A stretch of DNA of 64,000 nucleotides from Novipirellula aureliae (lineage in GTDB: Bacteria; Planctomycetota; Planctomycetia; Pirellulales; Pirellulaceae). A program made the position numbers and the translations under genes. Of the stretch, positions 61,918 through 64,000 are shown piece by piece. The notes under the pieces were generated by a model. The model had not been told where the DNA came from, did not search any database, and saw nothing but the letters and a program-made list of their open reading frames with translations. Position 1 is the stretch's first letter; the number at the start of each line of letters is the position of its first letter. The stretch is taken from NCBI RefSeq assembly GCF_007860185.1, contig NZ_SJPY01000001.1, forward strand, positions 891,132-955,131. The letters are read 5' to 3'.

Positions 61918-62745
61918 TCACTTGAGATCCTTGATAGCGATGTGATCCATGTCGTCAAAACGCTGGTTTTCACCACCCATTCCCCAGCAGAACGTGTAGG
62001 CTTTGGTGCCGCAGCCCGAGTGGATCGACCACATCGGCGAGATAACCGCCTGCTCATTCGACATGACAATGTGCCGGGTTTCATCACCTGGGCCCATCAT
62101 GTGGAACACCCTCGAATCATCATCGAGTCCAAAGTACAAGTAGACCTCCGTGCGACGCTCGTGCGTATGGCACGGCATCGTGTTCCAAACACAGCCCGGT
62201 TCGAGCACCGTAAAGCCCATGACCAACTGGCAACTCTTGATTCCATTCTCGTGAATGTACTGATAAATCGTGCGTTTATTGGCATCTTCGACCGATCCTA
62301 GCTTCAATGCATTGGCGTCAGCCTTCTTCGCCTGCTTCGTCGGATAATCGGCATGCGCGGGATACGAAATCAGATAGAATCTCGCTGGACTATCTTTATC
62401 CACGCTTTGGAAAGCCACCTCTTTTGCGCCGCGGCCAATATAAAGGCCGTCAAGATTCTCCATCGAATAATCGGTGCCATCGACGGTTACGGTTCCATTG
62501 CCGCCGATGTTGAGCACGCCAATTTCGCGACGCTGGCAGAAGTAGTCCGCTGCTAGTTCTTTGCCTGCCTCAAGTGCCAAACAGGACTGCGTTGGAACAG
62601 CGGCGCCAACAATCGCCCGTTCCACTTCACAATAGAGCAGATTGAGTTTGCCTGTTTCGAACAAATCTACCATGAATTCGTTGCGCAATTCATCCGTGGT
62701 CATGCGTTGGTACTGCGATTTCCCAACGGCGTATCGTATGTCCAT
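61918..62745 (-). CDS. kduI: 5-dehydro-4-deoxy-D-glucuronate isomerase
   Basis: A 275-residue zinc enzyme that converts 5-keto-4-deoxyuronate to 2,5-diketo-3-deoxygluconate in pectin and related uronate catabolism. Signatures are MDIRYAVGKSQYQRMTTDELR, GGNGTVTVDGTDYSME, the metal site CHTHERRTEVYLYF and MWSIHSGCGTKAYTF. ATG 62745 (AAAGGA upstream) gives normal length; the upstream extension to 62901 runs into a tandem repeat. It lies between the GH105-DUF4861 gene and the TRAP genes. Confidence 0.95.
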   Translation of the reverse strand: MDIRYAVGKSQYQRMTTDELRNEFMVDLFETGKLNLLYCEVERAIVGAAVPTQSCLALEAGKELAADYFCQRREIGVLNIGGNGTVTVDGTDYSMENLDGLYIGRGAKEVAFQSVDKDSPARFYLISYPAHADYPTKQAKKADANALKLGSVEDANKRTIYQYIHENGIKSCQLVMGFTVLEPGCVWNTMPCHTHERRTEVYLYFGLDDDSRVFHMMGPGDETRHIVMSNEQAVISPMWSIHSGCGTKAYTFCWGMGGENQRFDDMDHIAIKDLK

Positions 62746-62846
62746 GTTTCGTTCCTTTAGTGGTGCGTTATTGAACTGATATATGTTTTTGTCATCTCCC
62801 CCCGCTTTGCCGGAGAGAGCAAGATCCCAAAAGGGCCTATGGATTG

Positions 62847-62888
62847 TTGAGCGTTGAACTATTGAGCGTTGAACTATTGAGCGTTGAG
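62847..62888. repeat. 15-bp tandem repeat (TTGAGCGTTGAACTA), about 2.8 copies
   Basis: Two full copies and most of a third. The stop codon of the GH105-DUF4861 gene (TAG, 62874-62876) is inside the repeat, so its last residues (LNAQ) are encoded by it. Confidence 0.9.
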
Positions 62889-64000
62889 ATACATTTCCCA
62901 ATCGGCCTCGCTCTTAATGACGCCCGCTTTTTTCCAGCCATAGCCGGCGCGGTAACGCACCATTCCGTTCTCATCCGATTTGGTAAGCAAGAGAATGTGG
63001 CCCGCGTCTGTGTCCGTTGCGTCTTTCGCTTCGACCACGCGAATTTCGTCAATACGCTCTGGGGCCATCATCGCTGCGGTCCCCAACTCGCTGGCATCTA
63101 GGTTTTCCCAGCATGCAATCCAGCCCTGTTCTTTATTGGAGATTGGCTTCGCTTTGCCATCATGAGTCGTCACGCCGATGCAGATCGGCAATCCGGCCGC
63201 GATTTCTCCATCCTTCGTAAAAACGGCACTGACATCAAAGAGTCGTGATCCCAGTTCGATGGTGATCGTTTTTTCTTCGCCATAGACCACGCCGTCAATT
63301 TCCCGCTCATAGCTTAACTTGAAGATCGACCTTGCGGGCGTGGATTCAATCACTTCGTATTTGGTGTAGGTTTCCAGTGGTTCGCGTTTGCCGTTGAGCC
63401 AAAGTCCCGTTCCGCCAGTCCCCGCGGAGGAACCGACGTGATAATTGTCGAGTCCTTCGCCGTGATCTTGGTGGTACGACTTCCCATTGCTGGCTTCTGC
63501 GTACCACTTGTCGATGATCGGATAGGTCACGCGTTTGAGCCAGCAGTCGATACCACTATTTTCCGCTCCGCTACGTAGTGCGGGACCATACGCGCGAAAG
63601 GCAATGAGATCGTTTTCCCAGGCGAAGTCGTCTTGGCGTTCGGGAACGAATCGACAAAATGTCCGAGTCTCATTTGTTTTACTTGATTGGTCAGGAGTCG
63701 CGGTAGGCCGTCCGGCACTGAGCCGCGGCTTTGCCGGGTTAACGGTTCCACCGAGCATCTTGTAGACTTCGGTGCCAGCGGCGAGAAACGCACCGATACC
63801 GTAGACCTCGGTCTTGTCTGGATAGGAATCGCCTGGTGCAGCGCCTACCGGTTGTACATACCCCAACAGACCTTCCTCGGTAACACATTGCGTCAGCGCC
63901 TGCCACCCTTTCAGCACTGCCGGCTCGTACGTCGCACGATCGAGGATTCCATTGTTAATGCCCCATGCCAAGCCAAAAGTAAAGAACGAGGTTCCGCTGG
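62874..64000 (-). CDS. GH105 unsaturated glycoside hydrolase fused to DUF4861, 5' end outside window
   Basis: At least 375 residues; the N-terminus lies beyond the window. The first visible part ([56 protein letters not shown]) is the C-terminal end of a GH105 (unsaturated rhamnogalacturonyl hydrolase) barrel. From about residue 100 a DUF4861 domain follows: [38 protein letters not shown] and [23 protein letters not shown]. It removes unsaturated uronate from oligosaccharides; KduI next to it takes the product. Confidence 0.85.
   Translation of the reverse strand, partial: SGTSFFTFGLAWGINNGILDRATYEPAVLKGWQALTQCVTEEGLLGYVQPVGAAPGDSYPDKTEVYGIGAFLAAGTEVYKMLGGTVNPAKPRLSAGRPTATPDQSSKTNETRTFCRFVPERQDDFAWENDLIAFRAYGPALRSGAENSGIDCWLKRVTYPIIDKWYAEASNGKSYHQDHGEGLDNYHVGSSAGTGGTGLWLNGKREPLETYTKYEVIESTPARSIFKLSYEREIDGVVYGEEKTITIELGSRLFDVSAVFTKDGEIAAGLPICIGVTTHDGKAKPISNKEQGWIACWENLDASELGTAAMMAPERIDEIRVVEAKDATDTDAGHILLLTKSDENGMVRYRAGYGWKKAGVIKSEADWEMYLNAQ

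Overview
The window looks like chromosomal DNA of a planctomycete close to Rhodopirellula or other Pirellulaceae. This rests on family recognition and could not be tested by a search here. Pointers are the split type II secretion / type IV pilus cluster with several pseudopilins, a very large Ser/Thr kinase, a GH105-DUF4861 polysaccharide gene with KduI and a TRAP transporter, a fused AroD-AroE enzyme, a YFKRFRME-type GNAT, moderate GC, and very many intergenic palindromes of the CCCAGGCT...AGCCTGGG type. Gene density is high, most genes are housekeeping, and operons are short.

Layout. 1-9.1 kb (minus strand): pilus/secretion module read as GspE/PilB-like ATPase, PilT, second GspE/PilB-like ATPase, PilC/GspF, two pseudopilins; the matching prepilin peptidase is far away at 37.5 kb. 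9.3-13.3 kb: hemC and a divergent 921-residue protein that joins a Ser/Thr kinase to an Hsp70-like region. 13.6-24 kb: two small unknown genes, a ThrE-type exporter, a transglutaminase-like protein operonic with a circularly permuted ATP-grasp/alpha-E protein, purine nucleoside phosphorylase, a HerA/FtsK-type ATPase, a lipoprotein. 24.2-30.8 kb: SurA-like isomerase, then a decaying accessory stretch: an IS with perfect ends but a broken ISKra4-like transposase, a possible fucosyltransferase, a truncated REP-associated (RAYT-like) transposase, a minisatellite, an HTH remnant and a broken tyrosine recombinase abutting tRNA-Val. 31.2-43 kb: infC, Nif3-like protein, phosphopantetheinyl transferase, a pair of overlapping GTPase genes, prepilin peptidase, a sulfatase-fold membrane enzyme, GNAT and AroDE. 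43-58 kb: PQQ-type propeller, a 1-kb array of 69-bp double-hairpin repeats, radical SAM enzyme, GNAT, miaA, spermidine synthase-like membrane protein, TPR lipoprotein, a second hairpin array, a secreted unknown protein, S4 protein, EEP hydrolase, a 637-residue exported unknown protein and an NAD-dependent epimerase. 58.9-64 kb (minus): a uronate/pectin operon of GH105-DUF4861 hydrolase, KduI and TRAP DctP-DctQ-DctM.

The strongest candidates for something undescribed are (1) the kinase-Hsp70 fusion, (2) the dimeric-hairpin repeat arrays together with a RAYT remnant, (3) an 18-copy G-quadruplex-type heptamer in the leader of a secretion ATPase gene, facing a complementary C-rich tract, and (4) an AroE half that seems to lack its catalytic lysine and both shikimate-binding serines. 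No rRNA, CRISPR array, restriction system or recognisable defence island was seen.
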